Source: Priapulus caudatus
Taxonomy: Eukaryota; Priapulida; Priapulimorpha; Priapulimorphida; Priapulidae
Assembly: GCF_000485595.1 (NCBI RefSeq)
Contig: NW_014577080.1
Coordinates: 73,230 to 103,466, forward strand
Direction of reading: 5' to 3'
Length of the DNA: 30,237 nucleotides
Positions 17,551 to 28,439 of the stretch are shown here, piece by piece. Every line of letters begins with the position of its first letter. Position 1 is the first letter of the stretch. The position numbers and the translations under genes were made by a program. A model generated the notes under the pieces. It was not told where the DNA came from, made no database searches, and worked only from the letters and a program-made list of their open reading frames with translations.

Positions 17551-18161
17551 GACACGGACGAAAAAATGCGAAAACATGAATGCAAACGAAAATAAAGCTC
17601 TGAATATAAGACATCAAGCCGCAGCGCAGCATCTTAGGGGGGAACTCTGGACAATATTTCTTGTGCTTTCAACGCACGTGTAATTGTGTAGGTACATATG
17701 GCGGCACGAGTAGCTTTGTCTCCTCGACCGCGATCTCACGGTAAGACCTGATTAGGTGTTAGGTTTAGTAGGAGAGGCAGGCAGGTGACAAGACCGCTGG
17801 GAGCTGGCACAAGATCGATCGTCAGATCAATGTATTTCGGGCCGCGCGACCACAGCAGCTAAGTTGTTGCTTGGACGCAAACACGCGCAGCAGCAGGCGT
17901 CCGTCCTCGTCGTACGCATCCTTCTCGTGACACCTGCCAACACGTACGTCAACACACGGCTGATGCCCGTGATTGACCTTTGCCAAGTGTTTACTTCACG
18001 TTGAGAGGTAGGCGACAAGGGGGAGGGGGGAGTCGCACATATTTCTACGTATAGTGAGTGCTGTGTGTTTCATCGAATTTCTGCTGAAACCTTTACCTGT
18101 GCCCACCATATAAGATCACGATAATTAGAGCACTGTATATAACAATGAAATCGTGCATTAT
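17551..18161. other. Non-coding spacer
   Basis: Moderate-GC DNA with no supported gene; the short minus-strand frame at 17827-18018 has no recognisable content. Confidence 0.55.
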
Positions 18162-18239
18162 ATATTTTCAACTCTACAATATTCACTGCTCGAGACAACA
18201 TATTGTATCGAGCAGTGAATATTGTCGAGTCGAAAATAT
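18162..18239. repeat. 32-bp inverted repeat with a 14-bp loop
   Basis: Left arm 18162-18193 and right arm 18208-18239 (TCGAGCAGTGAATATTGT at the inner end) differ at two positions. A foldback structure in the spacer; no element family recognised. Confidence 0.88.
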
Positions 18240-18599
18240 TCATTATTATTAGAACACATATTCAAGTAGGGTTGTCTAAATTACATCTTGCTTAATTAAA
18301 TGACGCGTAAAATCACGATAAGCCGTTCACTCTTCCTATACTGTAACCGATCATATTTGTGAGCCGAGATTACCCGTACATCTACCTTAGAACCTTAAAA
18401 TTCCAGTAAATCCAAAAACACCCAGTTGCAGATCCTTGTAAGGGGAAGCGTAAATAATCTTAATCACTTCAATCTTGCACGCTCCCTGACATATGATACT
18501 ACCTACACACACGCAATACTGACATACTATCCCCGGAATACCACTGTCTTACCAGTAAGTTATAGTCCACTGTGTTAGTGATTTATGAGCTATAGTGGC

Positions 18600-18756
18600 C
18601 TTTCACAACCACGCACGCGCGGACGCACGCACACACGCGGGAACGCACGTACGTACGTACGTATGCACGCACGCACGCACACAGCACACGCACGCCACGC
18701 ACGCACGCACACACACACACACACACACTACGCACGCACGCACGCGCGCGCGCCGC

Positions 18757-18793
<37 letters not shown>

Positions 18794-18850
18794 CACCACA
18801 CACACACACACACACACACGCACACACATAACACACAGTCACACACACAC

Positions 18851-18908
<58 letters not shown>

Positions 18909-18964
18909 CACACACAGTCACACCACACGCACCACCACACACACACACATCACACACACACACA

Positions 18965-19010
<46 letters not shown>

Positions 19011-19015
19011 ACACC
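18600..19015. repeat. Large (CA)n/(CGCA)n microsatellite block
   Basis: About 415 bp of AC dinucleotides with ACGC and ACGT units on the left and scattered CCAC and GTC interruptions. His/Thr or Val/Cys frames through it are artefacts. Confidence 0.95.
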
Positions 19016-19285
19016 ATTTAGGCCTGAGTTTATATAAGACCATGTAAGTTGAAACAGCCAGATGGTAACGCAAAATAACAGACCGTAACTCAAGCTGCGT
19101 AATTAAGCAGTCGACATTTCACAAGACGAATGCCATAGAAAGGATAAAAACACAGCAGAACAAGTGAACGTACCGTGTTCGCTTTTTCGTGTCGCGCCCG
19201 CATGCCGCGAACAGCTTCTGTGTAGCAGTTATTCTTTGTCTGCCATGTGTTCTAAGCCTGCTTAGAATGTCGCCACGATACACTG

Positions 19286-19310
19286 NNNNNNNNNNNNNNN
19301 NNNNNNNNNN
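19286..19310. other. 25-N assembly gap with duplicated flanks
   Basis: The 34 bases before the gap (19252-19285) and the 37 bases after it (19311-19347) are the same sequence with a few indels: CTAAGCC..TAGAATG..CGC. This looks like two contig ends that overlap but were not merged. Confidence 0.85.
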
Positions 19311-19347
19311 CTAAGCCTTGCTAGAATGGTCGCACGCGATAACACTG

Positions 19348-20394
19348 GCGAGATGAGCCCTCCTGCACCCCACCCACCCGGGCGAACAAAGAATGAGAGG
19401 CCCTGTTTGTTCTTCAACATTGGCTGCTATCGATCGCAGTTCGCGTGGCGTCATAGGAAACGCACGACGGGATCGCATGAAGACACGAAGGAACGAGTCG
19501 GCATTTGACGGCATTCGGCAGCGAGCAGTGCTCGGGCGGTGCTGAAGGCTAAGCGCAGAAGATCCTCTAGGACATTCTGCTAAAAGCGGCTCGAGGCACG
19601 CCTGCCGCTGGCGGTAGCACGCACGCACGCCACCGCACGCACGACGCGGATGCAGTGTTCAGCGAAAGGCAATCGTGTACAAATATCACGAGATGATGGG
19701 GGGATTTTTCAGCAAAAGCTATTCGTGACGCGCGCACTGCCAATAGGCGAAAGTAAACGCGCGGTGTCCGGGTCTACCTAGGGGCTTTATCCGCAGCCGC
19801 CGCTGCGAACACTTTGTCTATGACAAGTACCGGGTGATAATGTGTAATGCTGCGGGGCAAATATTTCTTGCGATGGCGGGCGCAGCGCCTTCAATGCAAT
19901 CCAATATTGAAAGGTATATATAGATATGAGGATATATGATAGATAGATCTTGATAAGAATTATGTGTATAGATAATAATATATAGTAGACTAAGTTAGAT
20001 ATATATATATTGCGCCCGCACAGCATGGGCGCCGGTCATCTTTTGTTCACGTGTTGAAAAATGGTCTGAAATCGCTATAAGTGCACTAGAAGACGGCGGA
20101 CGAACGATCGAACGGGTTTAATGTTCCGCTGTACTATACGCTCCACGCGCCGTTCACGGCGTCTGGCAAACAGAGAAAAAACAGTGCAGAGAGAGATGCT
20201 CTGAAAGGTTTCGCCCTCTGGGTAGGGATTCCTTACATACGCAGGCTGCGTGCACCGGCTGCCACACACCCCTACGAGAAATTGGAATACCCCTGCGCTG
20301 CGTCGTATCGATCTCCATGGCAGCAGCGCAGCTCCGAAATCCCATCTCCCCTAGTGACTGTATTTACGTAGGTACTTACATATTATAATTTCGC

Positions 20395-20400
<6 letters not shown>
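19348..20400. other. CpG-richer spacer upstream of the synaptotagmin first exon
   Basis: More GC- and CpG-rich than the neighbouring spacer, with an AT-rich patch at about 19910-20010. No gene recognised. It is the natural place for the promoter of the downstream gene, but no core element can be pinned. Confidence 0.4.

Positions 20401-20425
<25 letters not shown>
20401..20425. repeat. (CT)12 microsatellite
   Basis: Pure CT run 216 bp upstream of the candidate synaptotagmin start codon, possibly in the promoter or 5' UTR. Confidence 0.95.
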
Positions 20426-20640
20426 CATCTGCAGAGAGTGAACGCATACAGGAACATCGGCAGCAAACGGCTGACGCTAAGGCATTTTTTAATCGAGAAA
20501 TCAACATACGAAATCGCAAGCATGATGTGAGAACGTGAACGATCGCTGTCTGAGTAAAGAAGCCCGAAGGATAACTCGAACCTGTGAAAGGCGCCGGTAA
20601 CGCGATGCAACGTGTATAACAGCAGCACACTGAAACCAAC

Positions 20641-20665
20641 ATGGCGAAGTTAGACGAAACATCTG
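20641..20665 (+). CDS. syt4: Candidate first coding exon of the synaptotagmin 4/11-like gene
   Basis: ATG in a good context (CCAACATGG) opens MAKLDETS and runs into a consensus donor, G|GTAAGT, phase 1. An in-frame TAA lies eight codons upstream. The exon at 29403 needs exactly phase 1, and the joint reads SASREGKLSTPALVG straight into the membrane segment. A short first coding exon before a long intron is usual for this family. No other exon was found in the 8.7 kb between. The alternative is that translation starts at ATG 29357, unspliced. Confidence 0.55.
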
Positions 20666-22419
20666 GTAAGTTGCGATCAGCACTGCTTGATATTATATCG
20701 TCGGGAAACTGCATCGTACGATCGAGGAAGAAAATTTCAACGTAACTATTGCTGTTACATGTTCGTATTGTATGGCACCTGTATTTTACTCATCGTGTTT
20801 GTTATTACGTAGGTGTTGCATAGGTAAAGGGGACAGCTGTTGTAGTGTGTAACATATGGTCAGCAATATAAAACAACATCGCAACAGGAAAGGACACCGG
20901 GGTGTAATCATGATAATCAGGGTAATTCGGCGTTATGCTTGTCGTGAGTTCGTCGCGTTAAAATGTTATGACGTGTATAATTACAAGCGATCCAGCGAAT
21001 TTCAACTCGTTTTTCTAACATGATGCTCTACGATCTTCGTTTACTCGGGATATATCGGCTAGTTAATATTAAATTTCTTTATTTAAATCGATTAAGGGTT
21101 AATACTTTTTTAAATGGCACGTGGGTAATAATTTATTGCACAACATGCAGGATCTAGGCATTTTTACACGATTTCTCTATGTCTAGTAGACGTGTGTGCC
21201 TGTGAATCATAGAAATTGTTAACTAAAATGTAGAATGTCACTGGAATTTTGTAGAATTACACTCTTAAACCAACTGGACAAATGTATTAGCTATAGGGCG
21301 AGTATTGATTATTTATATAATATATGCAACCGCGCAAGGTGATTGCGGGGTTGGCGCAAGATGTAGGAGCTAGGGAATACGGCTCCCTCATTGTGGGGAA
21401 AAGAGCTCGATTCGGAAATGATCTATAAACAAAATTATTACTGTTATACTGTACCTCAAATTTCAGTGTTTACGACTTCGCTATTTACAAGTTATACAAA
21501 CGTCAACGTATGACAATTGCAATAAGTCTTATATATACGTATTTGCTATGAATCAAATCAACTTGGTAATTAATTACAGGGTTTTCATATTAATTATGTA
21601 AATTACGTGCTTATGGATAAATGGATATCAAATCTACAGCACAGACACACAAATGCTCTGTGTGACCTATTCTTCTCATAAAGAAATAACTAACCATTAT
21701 AATGAGCACAACATCTAAATTTATTTCTTCGATGCATGAATATAAATTTATAATGCGAAATTCTGTAGGTTGGCTTTCCATGGATCAGGTTGTATTTTAT
21801 ACCACGTTTACAATACATACGTACATAGGTATATACACATTTGATATAAACCGTTTACGTCTGGCATTCCCAAGCATATTTAAATTGGTACTGCAGAGTT
21901 TATAAATAATCAGATAATAAGCGCATGCTCGAATTGTGGAGTAAACTGCATTCGGGATTTTTAACTCTAACATTCCACCCCCAGTACAGTTGATGCGAAA
22001 ATTCTGGCAGTATATAGCTTCTCCAGCCCGACAGATATGGTGTCAACATAAACGCACACGCGATATCTGTTTACACTCCACTACAAAATGGTGGGCAGTG
22101 TTTACTTCATGGTTAATAAATCTGTTTTTACGTTGACGACATTATTTTACCAGCCCACATTTAGCGTATCTTATTATAGGTCCTATTATTGCCATTACAT
22201 AATTGAACGAGAATAACATTGTCATATATAACCAGTCATATAAACACAGGAATTATAAAACCATTTATAGGTACGAGTATTATAGAGGGATTATAGTGTC
22301 AACAACGACACCTCGACTAGAGGATTCACACATACAGTGAATCTACCGTGAATTTAAACATGCACTCACTGGTATTAACTGCAATAGTTCTTGTATATAT
22401 ACGTCAAATAACATTTGGA

Positions 22420-22515
22420 TAACGTATATACGCTCAACCATATATATAACGTATATATATATAACATAACGTAACATATAACGTAATATATATATATAAC
22501 GTAACATAACGTATA
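22420..22515. repeat. ATAACGTA-type AT-rich tandem repeat
   Basis: Irregular alternation of (TA)n with AACGTA and ACATAACGTA units. Microsatellite-like, no coding potential. Confidence 0.8.
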
Positions 22516-23337
22516 TACACTACAACCCATTGTATTGAGGAATGTAGTACAAAGTTATTTTTGATTTATCGTAACAAAAATGGTACAATAGCAATTTTAA
22601 AACAAAAATCAATTGCTTCTAATTTCTTGTACAAGCCTGAGACGAGGACGTCTCTACATTATTGTTGCGCATATGTGTATACATTCATATATTTCTTATA
22701 TATTTTTAAAGCAAATGTACGCGTGATCATCTATGCTCTAAATACCAACTGCACATGGCTGCGTGGTTTGTTTAATGTATATTGCATTTGCGGACACGAT
22801 CTAAATTAGCACACGGAACACGACATGATCGCTTAGCATATAAGCGTAAACTAGGATTATATGAAATATCCAGTGATTGATTCATTACGAATTCTGTTTA
22901 AACATTTGACGTCCTCTTCAGGTGCATGCGTGATTGAGACAGAAACGCAAGTATGCTTGCCTCGAATACAAGAAGTGCTTGTGGAACGGATTATAAACAC
23001 AGGGTGTTCTGTTCTACGTGGACAAACAAGACAAGACGTCTGGCTAGCTGGAGCCACGTACAACTAGTGACGTTTATTATACAAACACCAACTGCGCATG
23101 ACACGCGCATATATTCAGTAACAATAGAACATCTCTCCCGTTTTCAAATGAAATTACACAAATTAAGTCATTCAGTATACAGCGTATAATTGCCACTCAA
23201 TATTTAACATAAAGAACTATATATATGGTTGACAATACACTTAAACCATGTTCACGTCATAGCTTATACTATTTACATAGATGGTATCACTCTGGGTTTT
23301 ATCACCCTACCATAAATCACGTTGATTTATATGCTCT

Positions 23338-23419
23338 GGTACCAGGGTACGTTCCGGTATACCGGACCGTACCCAGGGTACGTTCCGGCAGTACCCTGGG
23401 GGACATAGACCCTCTCAGC
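23338..23419 (-). repeat. Inverted LTR-like repeat, copy 1
   Basis: On the minus strand it reads GCTGAGAGGGTCTA then TGTCCCCCAGGGTACTGCCG and on to GGTACC. A purine run before TG is what a polypurine tract and LTR start look like, and a TATAAA follows about 85 bases on. It lies just downstream of the minus-strand Gypsy pol, where a 3' LTR should begin. Nearly identical to 26278-26357 inverted. The LTR reading is inference. Confidence 0.6.
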
Positions 23420-23828
23420 CTCACTGGACACAGATTTCTTAACTTCAGGCTGCTTTGCTGAGATTTATGTAAGCGGGTCAGATGTGATAGGGTTGTATGA
23501 CGCTAGTAGCTTCTCATCGACACTAACGCTAGGCTGTATAGAACTGTCCCCATTCTGCTTCATAGCAGGATACATAGCCGACAAAGGTGGCTTCACCAGA
23601 TGCCTCCGATTCGGCCGGTACACAGCACCATCTGCATGGTGTACACACAACATACGAATGCACATCGTGCTTCCCAGATACCACTGCAGGGATCCACCTC
23701 CCATTACCAGTCTGTACTCTAACAGCATCGCTAATTTCTAAAGGACAGAGCGGTTGTGCAGACTGGTCATGGTACTGTTTATAGTTATGCTGGCTGTATC
23801 ATGTATCCACTGCCTTACTATGGATGGA

Positions 23829-24275
23829 TCAGGGGAGCTGGGCTTTATGCAGTAACTGCACTGACGTAGGGACAACCGACCGGAGTCGTCTCCTCATCAA
23901 CAACTGTGATGGTAAATAACCCAAGCTCAATGGAGTAGTAAAGTACTCGAGTACACCAATGCAATAGTCTTTACCATCAGCTTTAGTCTTGCTGAGTATT
24001 CTCTTTACTGTCGGAACAGTGCGCTCAGCGTGACCATTAGATCTATGATAATGGGAGCTAGACGTTTGGTGCACAAACCCATACTGCTTCGCCATCCGTG
24101 CAAATTCCTGCGACGCATATTGCGGACCGTTATCCGACACACACTTCTCCGGTATTCCAAATCTGGAGAAAATGCATTTTAGCCGGTTGATGATGCAACT
24201 ACTAGTCGTACTAGTCAACTTTTCGACCTCAAAGAACCGACTGTAGTAATCCACAACAACTAAATAATCACTCAC
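23829..24275 (-). pseudogene. Gypsy pol piece: integrase catalytic core
   Basis: 148-codon stretch holding the three acidic residues in DYYSRF, SDNGPQY and HAERTV with exactly 35 residues between the second and third. The reading frame extends upstream to about 24349 (PEYPWQVVASDLF). It stops early at 23829; the C-terminal module lies further on in another frame. Confidence 0.9.
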
Positions 24276-24643
24276 TTCCCAGGTGAATAAATCACTGGCA
24301 ACAACCTGCCATGGGTACTCAGGAACCTTGTGACACGTTAGGGGTTCTTTAACATTAGAGTTCCTACCAACTCAGTACCATATCTGTGATTTCGGCCGTT
24401 ATTCTTGGCCAGAACACAATATCTCTTGCCCTCGAGAGACATTTCTCTACTCCCATGTGTCCTGCATGTATATTCTCTAGAAACCGTGTACGCAGTTCAC
24501 TAGGAATATACATCTAATGACATTTCATGATAATGCCCTCAAGAATGGTCAGCTCATCCCGAATATTTATCCCGAATATTTATATATATTAGCTTATCCC
24601 GAATAATTCCAAAGCTCGACGACAGACGGGGAACAATCTTTCC

Positions 24644-25009
24644 TTAACGAGGCCATCCTGTCATAATACCCATAATACACTGCACCAACAACTCGCACTG
24701 TGCATCTGCAGCAATAGCAGCTTTTACTTCCTGCAATCTTACATCACTGATGAGCAGATATGACAGAACCGTGTGGACATGTACCTCTAGCTTATTCGAA
24801 AACTCTGGGTATGTATTCGACACAAAATTACGTGATAACGTGTCAGCCACCGGAATCTCCGTTCCTCTTACATACTTCAACACAATGGCATACTTCTGCA
24901 ACTGTAATAACATGCGTTGCAATCGTGGCGGTGCAACATGCAAACGCTTGCTAAAGATAGCCGTCAACGGTTTGTGATCCGTCTCTACCACTGTTTGCTT
25001 TCCGTACAC
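24644..25009 (-). pseudogene. Gypsy pol piece: RNase H end and linker
   Basis: 121-codon stretch with ETDHKPL, LQKYAIVLKYVRG and ADTLSR, the standard closing motifs of Ty3/Gypsy RNase H, then the linker to integrase. Confidence 0.88.
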
Positions 25010-25096
25010 ATACTGGTGAAACCTTTTACAGCCAAACCGTATTGAATAAGCTCTTTCTCTATCTGAGCATAACCAACTTCCGTGGTAGGGAGAGAC

Positions 25097-25549
25097 TTAA
25101 TTAGATGCATACTCCACAGGGCGTCCCTCCTGTAGAACTACTGCGCCCAGGCCATATTTTGATGCATCGACTTGTAGACAGGTATCTTTCGAGGGGTCAA
25201 AATATGCCAACACAGGACTCTGTGTGAGGATCTCTTTCACTTTCTGAAATTCATCATGCTGGGCATCATTCCATATAAAAACTGCATCCTTGGCCATCAA
25301 TTGCCTTAAGGGCTTCGTGATCTCAGCTAGATTTGGTGAGAACTTCGATTGGTAAGTGATCATTCCTAACAGAGTAGCTAATTCTGCTTTGTTCCCTGGG
25401 GCCTGCATACCGCATAGATCCTGTATCTTGCTTGGATCAGGCTTGACCCCCTCTGCTGTCAACAGGTGTCCAAAGAAAGGGACTTCAGTGGCTCTGACCA
25501 CCAGCTTATCCTTATTAAGCTTTATTCCTCTTTCCGAACAACGCTTCAA
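25097..25549 (-). pseudogene. Gypsy pol piece: reverse transcriptase end plus RNase H start
   Basis: 150-codon open stretch with the VPFFGHLLTAEGV thumb-side motif, the connection domain and the first RNase H aspartate in QVDASKYGLG. It ends at an in-frame stop; a GYAQIEKEL block follows in another frame, so a frameshift separates it from the next piece. Confidence 0.9.
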
Positions 25550-25597
25550 CAGACTCCTTTTATTATAGGTATATATACGATTATATACGATTATACT

Positions 25598-25628
25598 AGG
25601 TATTTATTAGCTCTTGTATATATATACC
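25598..25628 (+). repeat. (TA)n-ended repeat, copy C (tail only)
   Basis: GGTATTTATTAGCTCTTG followed by (TA)n matches 6124-6141 of copy B in the same orientation. It lies 35 bp from the abrupt truncation point of the Gypsy pol. Confidence 0.65.
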
Positions 25629-25980
25629 GCTTCGTTAACCTGAGATACTTGATCTGGTTACTATTTTGTGTCAGATCAATCTAGCTGCACATTACAGCTT
25701 TTATATTGAGCCATCGACGTCACAGCAGTTTCAATTAAATCAGCACTTGGCACGGCCCACCTTACCTTCCACATTACTTAGAAAGCACGTCTCAGCAACC
25801 CAGGCCACAGTAATTGTTCTTACATCATGCCTTACGCTCACACCATAGGCGCCCACACAGCCATCCACAGCACACTAATCCAGGCAACTGGGACCATCCC
25901 GTGAGAACTCATATTACCAGCCCTCGAGGCTTCAACATCCATACAAATAAGCACAATGAAAATAACCCTCGTTACAGTAA

Positions 25981-26068
25981 TCCTCAATACAATAACCCTT
26001 ATGTCAGAGACCCTCAATACAATAACCCTTACGCCAGAGACCTTCAATACAATATTACCATGACGTCA
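25981..26068 (+). repeat. 30-bp minisatellite, about 2.9 units
   Basis: Units CCTCAATACAATAACCCTTA plus TGTCAGAGAC. The period is a multiple of three and the plus frame reads a decapeptide with QYNNPY, but the frame is short and isolated, so coding is doubtful. Confidence 0.8.
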
Positions 26069-26092
26069 GTTACCTTAGTATCATTACAGAGA

Positions 26093-26277
26093 CCCTGACT
26101 ACAGTTACCTTCACTACAGTTACCCTCACTACGGTCACCATCACTACAGTTACCATCACATCAGTTACCCGCAGTACATGCAGTTACCCTCACTACAGTT
26201 AACTTCACTACAGTTACCCGCAGTACAGTTACCCTCACTACAGTTACCCTCACGTCAGTTACCCTCACGTCAGTTAC
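26093..26277 (+). repeat. 15-16-bp minisatellite, about 12 units
   Basis: Units of CACTACAGTTACCCT with substitutions. It joins directly to the LTR-like repeat at 26278. Confidence 0.85.
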
Positions 26278-26357
26278 GCTGAGAGGATCTCTGTCCCCCA
26301 GGGTACTGCCGGAACGTACCCTGGGTACGGTCCGGTATACCGGAACGTACCCTGGTA
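26278..26357 (+). repeat. Inverted LTR-like repeat, copy 2
   Basis: Plus-strand GCTGAGAGGATCTC then TGTCCCCCAGGG, reverse complement of 23338-23419 with about three differences. With copy 1 it brackets the Gypsy relic in inverted orientation. Confidence 0.88.
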
Positions 26358-26409
26358 CTATCTAATATGCCGGACCGTACCTCGCCTACTCCACTAACGA
26401 GTCTAGGGA

Positions 26410-26461
26410 GTCGCCTACGCCTACTCCCTAACCATAACCCTAACCCTAACCATATCAGATA
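26410..26461 (+). repeat. CCCTAA telomere-type repeat, left arm of an inverted pair
   Basis: GTCGCCTACGCCTACTCCCTAA, a short (CCCTAA)n core at 26426-26450, then ATATCAGATAG. The same three blocks occur in reverse complement at 26760-26856. Confidence 0.88.
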
Positions 26462-26466
26462 GTCAC

Positions 26467-26540
26467 TGGACGTTCCAGTATACCGGACCGTACCCAGGGT
26501 ACGTTCCGGCAGTACCCTGGGGGACATAGACCCTATGAGC
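26467..26540 (-). repeat. LTR-like repeat, copy 3
   Basis: Same orientation as copy 1. It lies between the two telomere-repeat arms and keeps the TCTATGTCCCCCAGGG start on the minus strand. The CCGGTATACCGG core is itself palindromic. Confidence 0.85.
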
Positions 26541-26654
26541 GTCAGGCACCCCTCACGTCAGCCATCTTATAAGCAGCCAACGCCACACTACCACGTAATA
26601 ACCGTCCGCATCTCAGCACCATACGCTACAGAAACCCATAACAGCAGCCTGCAC

Positions 26655-27056
26655 CGTAGCAGCCTGCGTCATAGCCTCTAGCGCCACAGCAAGCACGCGG
26701 CGCAGTAGGACACGAAGGGCCGTTGTCGTATAATGGCGTATAATATGTACCCGATGTAACTATCTGATATGGTTAGGGTTAGGGTTGGGGTGTTAGGGTT
26801 AGGGTTAGGATGAGGGTTAGGGTTAGGGTTAGGGAGTAGGCGTAGGCGTAGGCGACATATTCGCCGACACCTCGGGTACTACATATACGACAACGACCCC
26901 TTCAGCCGCAGTAGGTGGCAGGCACATATGGGCTGCCTGCCCACGCTTTAGCAGCCCACGCAACAGCAAGCAAGCACGCGGCGCAGTAGATGGCAGGCAC
27001 ATGGGCTGCCTGCCCACGCTTAGCAGACAAAGGCAACAGCAAGCAAGCACGCGCCT
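26655..27056 (+). repeat. Degenerate tandem repeat, about 70-80 bp units
   Basis: Units at about 26655-26710, 26909-26988 and 26989-27056 share GCAAGCAAGCACGCGGCGCAG. The last two also share GGCAGGCACAT..GGGCTGCCTGCCCACGCTT, itself a hairpin. The telomere arm at 26760-26856 sits between units. Confidence 0.75.
26760..26856 (+). repeat. TTAGGG telomere-type repeat, right arm of an inverted pair
   Basis: CTATCTGATAT, then about ten TTAGGG units with a few variants (26771-26834), then AGTAGGCGTAGGCGTAGGCGAC. TTAGGG is the ancestral animal telomere repeat; these are interstitial. Confidence 0.92.
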
Positions 27057-27558
27057 CAGCTAGAATCGATAGGTCCCCTCAACATGCTAAACGCCTTGCC
27101 AGTGGAAAGCGAAAACGGTCAGCTGAAATCGATTGACAGAGCATTTCTAGCAATAGATTCGCCATATATAATAGTGTACAGTGGCGAGATATTGACAAAT
27201 ATACTCCGTTTGTGTAGCGTCACAACACATCACCTATCCTATATACCACTATACTCGGAGTACTTCCTGCATTGTTTGGGTAGCGCTAACCCCGTGTATA
27301 GCCATCGAGTGTGAAGGAGCGCAAGCGGTCACGAAGCGTTGCTACGCAGCCATTCGCATTTCATACAAAGAGATCCATTGCTACGCGGTGAAAGTTCTGG
27401 GTTATGGAGAGCGACACTGATACTTTAGCCGGTATCTCGTTGCCCACTGTAGTCACTAGGTTTTATTAAAGTTCATTTTGGGATGGATTACAGTTTACGT
27501 TAATCCTTAAAATAATGTGCAAATTGCATAATACTTAGAGAAAAAACATACATTAAAT
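27057..27558. other. Unassigned spacer
   Basis: A 76-codon plus frame at 27084-27314 has no recognisable content. A repeated TTGCTACGC at about 27338 and 27378 is the only structure seen. Confidence 0.5.
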
Positions 27559-27676
27559 GTGTATATATGTAATATATAATATATATATATAAATAAATAA
27601 ATAAATAAATAAATAATAATAAATAAATAAATAATAAATAAATAAATAAACTATATATATATATATATATATATAT
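27559..27676. repeat. Compound (TA)n/(AATA)n microsatellite
   Basis: (TA)n, then AAATA/AATAA units, then a second (TA)n. Composition artefact frames on the minus strand. Confidence 0.95.
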
Positions 27677-28346
27677 AGTATATATCGCGTGTACATTTAC
27701 AATATACATTATGCCATATACAAAAAAATTTACCATCGAAATATTGCATTCTATTCACTACATGTCGATTTCTTTAACAATAACATTCGTAGTTGTCAAA
27801 CATAAAGCGCGTAGGCCAAACCAGCTTGAAACGTGCCTTTTCTCATGCACGCAGTGTTTCTGTATGTTTTGCTCAGCTGTGTGCTGTGTCGGGTGGCGTG
27901 TGTGCGCTTGCTCGCCGAGCAGAACGCGAAACGCTGGAAAACAAAATTTCCCGTTTTGCTCGCGTGTGTGCACTAGGCTTAGTTTGGACGTGGTTACGTT
28001 AAGTTTAGACGTGGTTTCGCACGGAAAGTCTGATACTTTGTTCATATAGTGTTTTAGAAATACGCGTTTAGTAGTCTAATGACTAGTTTAAGACGGTATT
28101 CAGTATAATGTAGTATTCAGATAAGAAAGTGCGGTTTCTTAACGTCTTTATATAATTGAAACATGGTAAAATTGGTGTATATATGTACGCACTAGTACAG
28201 TGAGTGTAGGATATATGACATTACCAAAGCTTAAGCTAAATATCGCAATTGCAAAGGTTGTCGAAAAATATCTAGCATACGTGCATTGCATTGCGCACGC
28301 GCGTGTGTGTGCGTGTGCGTATGCGTGTTTGTATGTATACATGCTG
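27677..28346. other. Unassigned spacer
   Basis: No gene supported. GT(T/G)TGGACGTGG and AGTTTAGACGTGG at about 27980-28015 form a short direct repeat. Confidence 0.5.
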
Positions 28347-28392
28347 AGGGAGAGAGTGAGAGTGAGAGTGAGTGCGAGAGCGAGAGCGAGCG

Positions 28393-28435
<43 letters not shown>
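28347..28435. repeat. (AG)n/(GAGC)n microsatellite
   Basis: GAGTGA and GAGCGA variants grade into a pure (AG)n run, with a short (TG)n just upstream. Confidence 0.95.

Positions 28436-28439
<4 letters not shown>

Larger units (their letters stand above)
23465..25563 (-). mobile_element. Decayed Ty3/Gypsy-type pol, 5'-truncated
   Basis: Minus-strand pieces in correct pol order: the end of the reverse transcriptase and start of RNase H (25549-25097, with QVDASKYGLGAV), the rest of RNase H (25009-24644, with ETDHKPL and ADTLSR), the integrase zinc-binding region at about 24490-24380 (HAGHMG), the integrase core (about 24349-23829), and a C-terminal module with VYRPNRRHL near 23610. The core shows D, D and E in a D-x35-E arrangement (DYYSRF, SDNGPQY, HAERTV). 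Frames change several times between pieces. Gag, protease and the reverse transcriptase YxDD part are missing: similarity stops abruptly at 25563. It cannot be functional. Confidence 0.9.

Noticed and set aside
22857-23067. Overlapping 68-codon frames on both strands before the Gypsy relic
   Set aside because: Open on both strands by chance, with no motif; possibly part of an LTR but no boundary could be fixed.
25981-27056. Direct-repeat blocks considered as a CRISPR array
   Set aside because: Units abut without unique spacers of constant length, and the context is eukaryotic; these are minisatellites.
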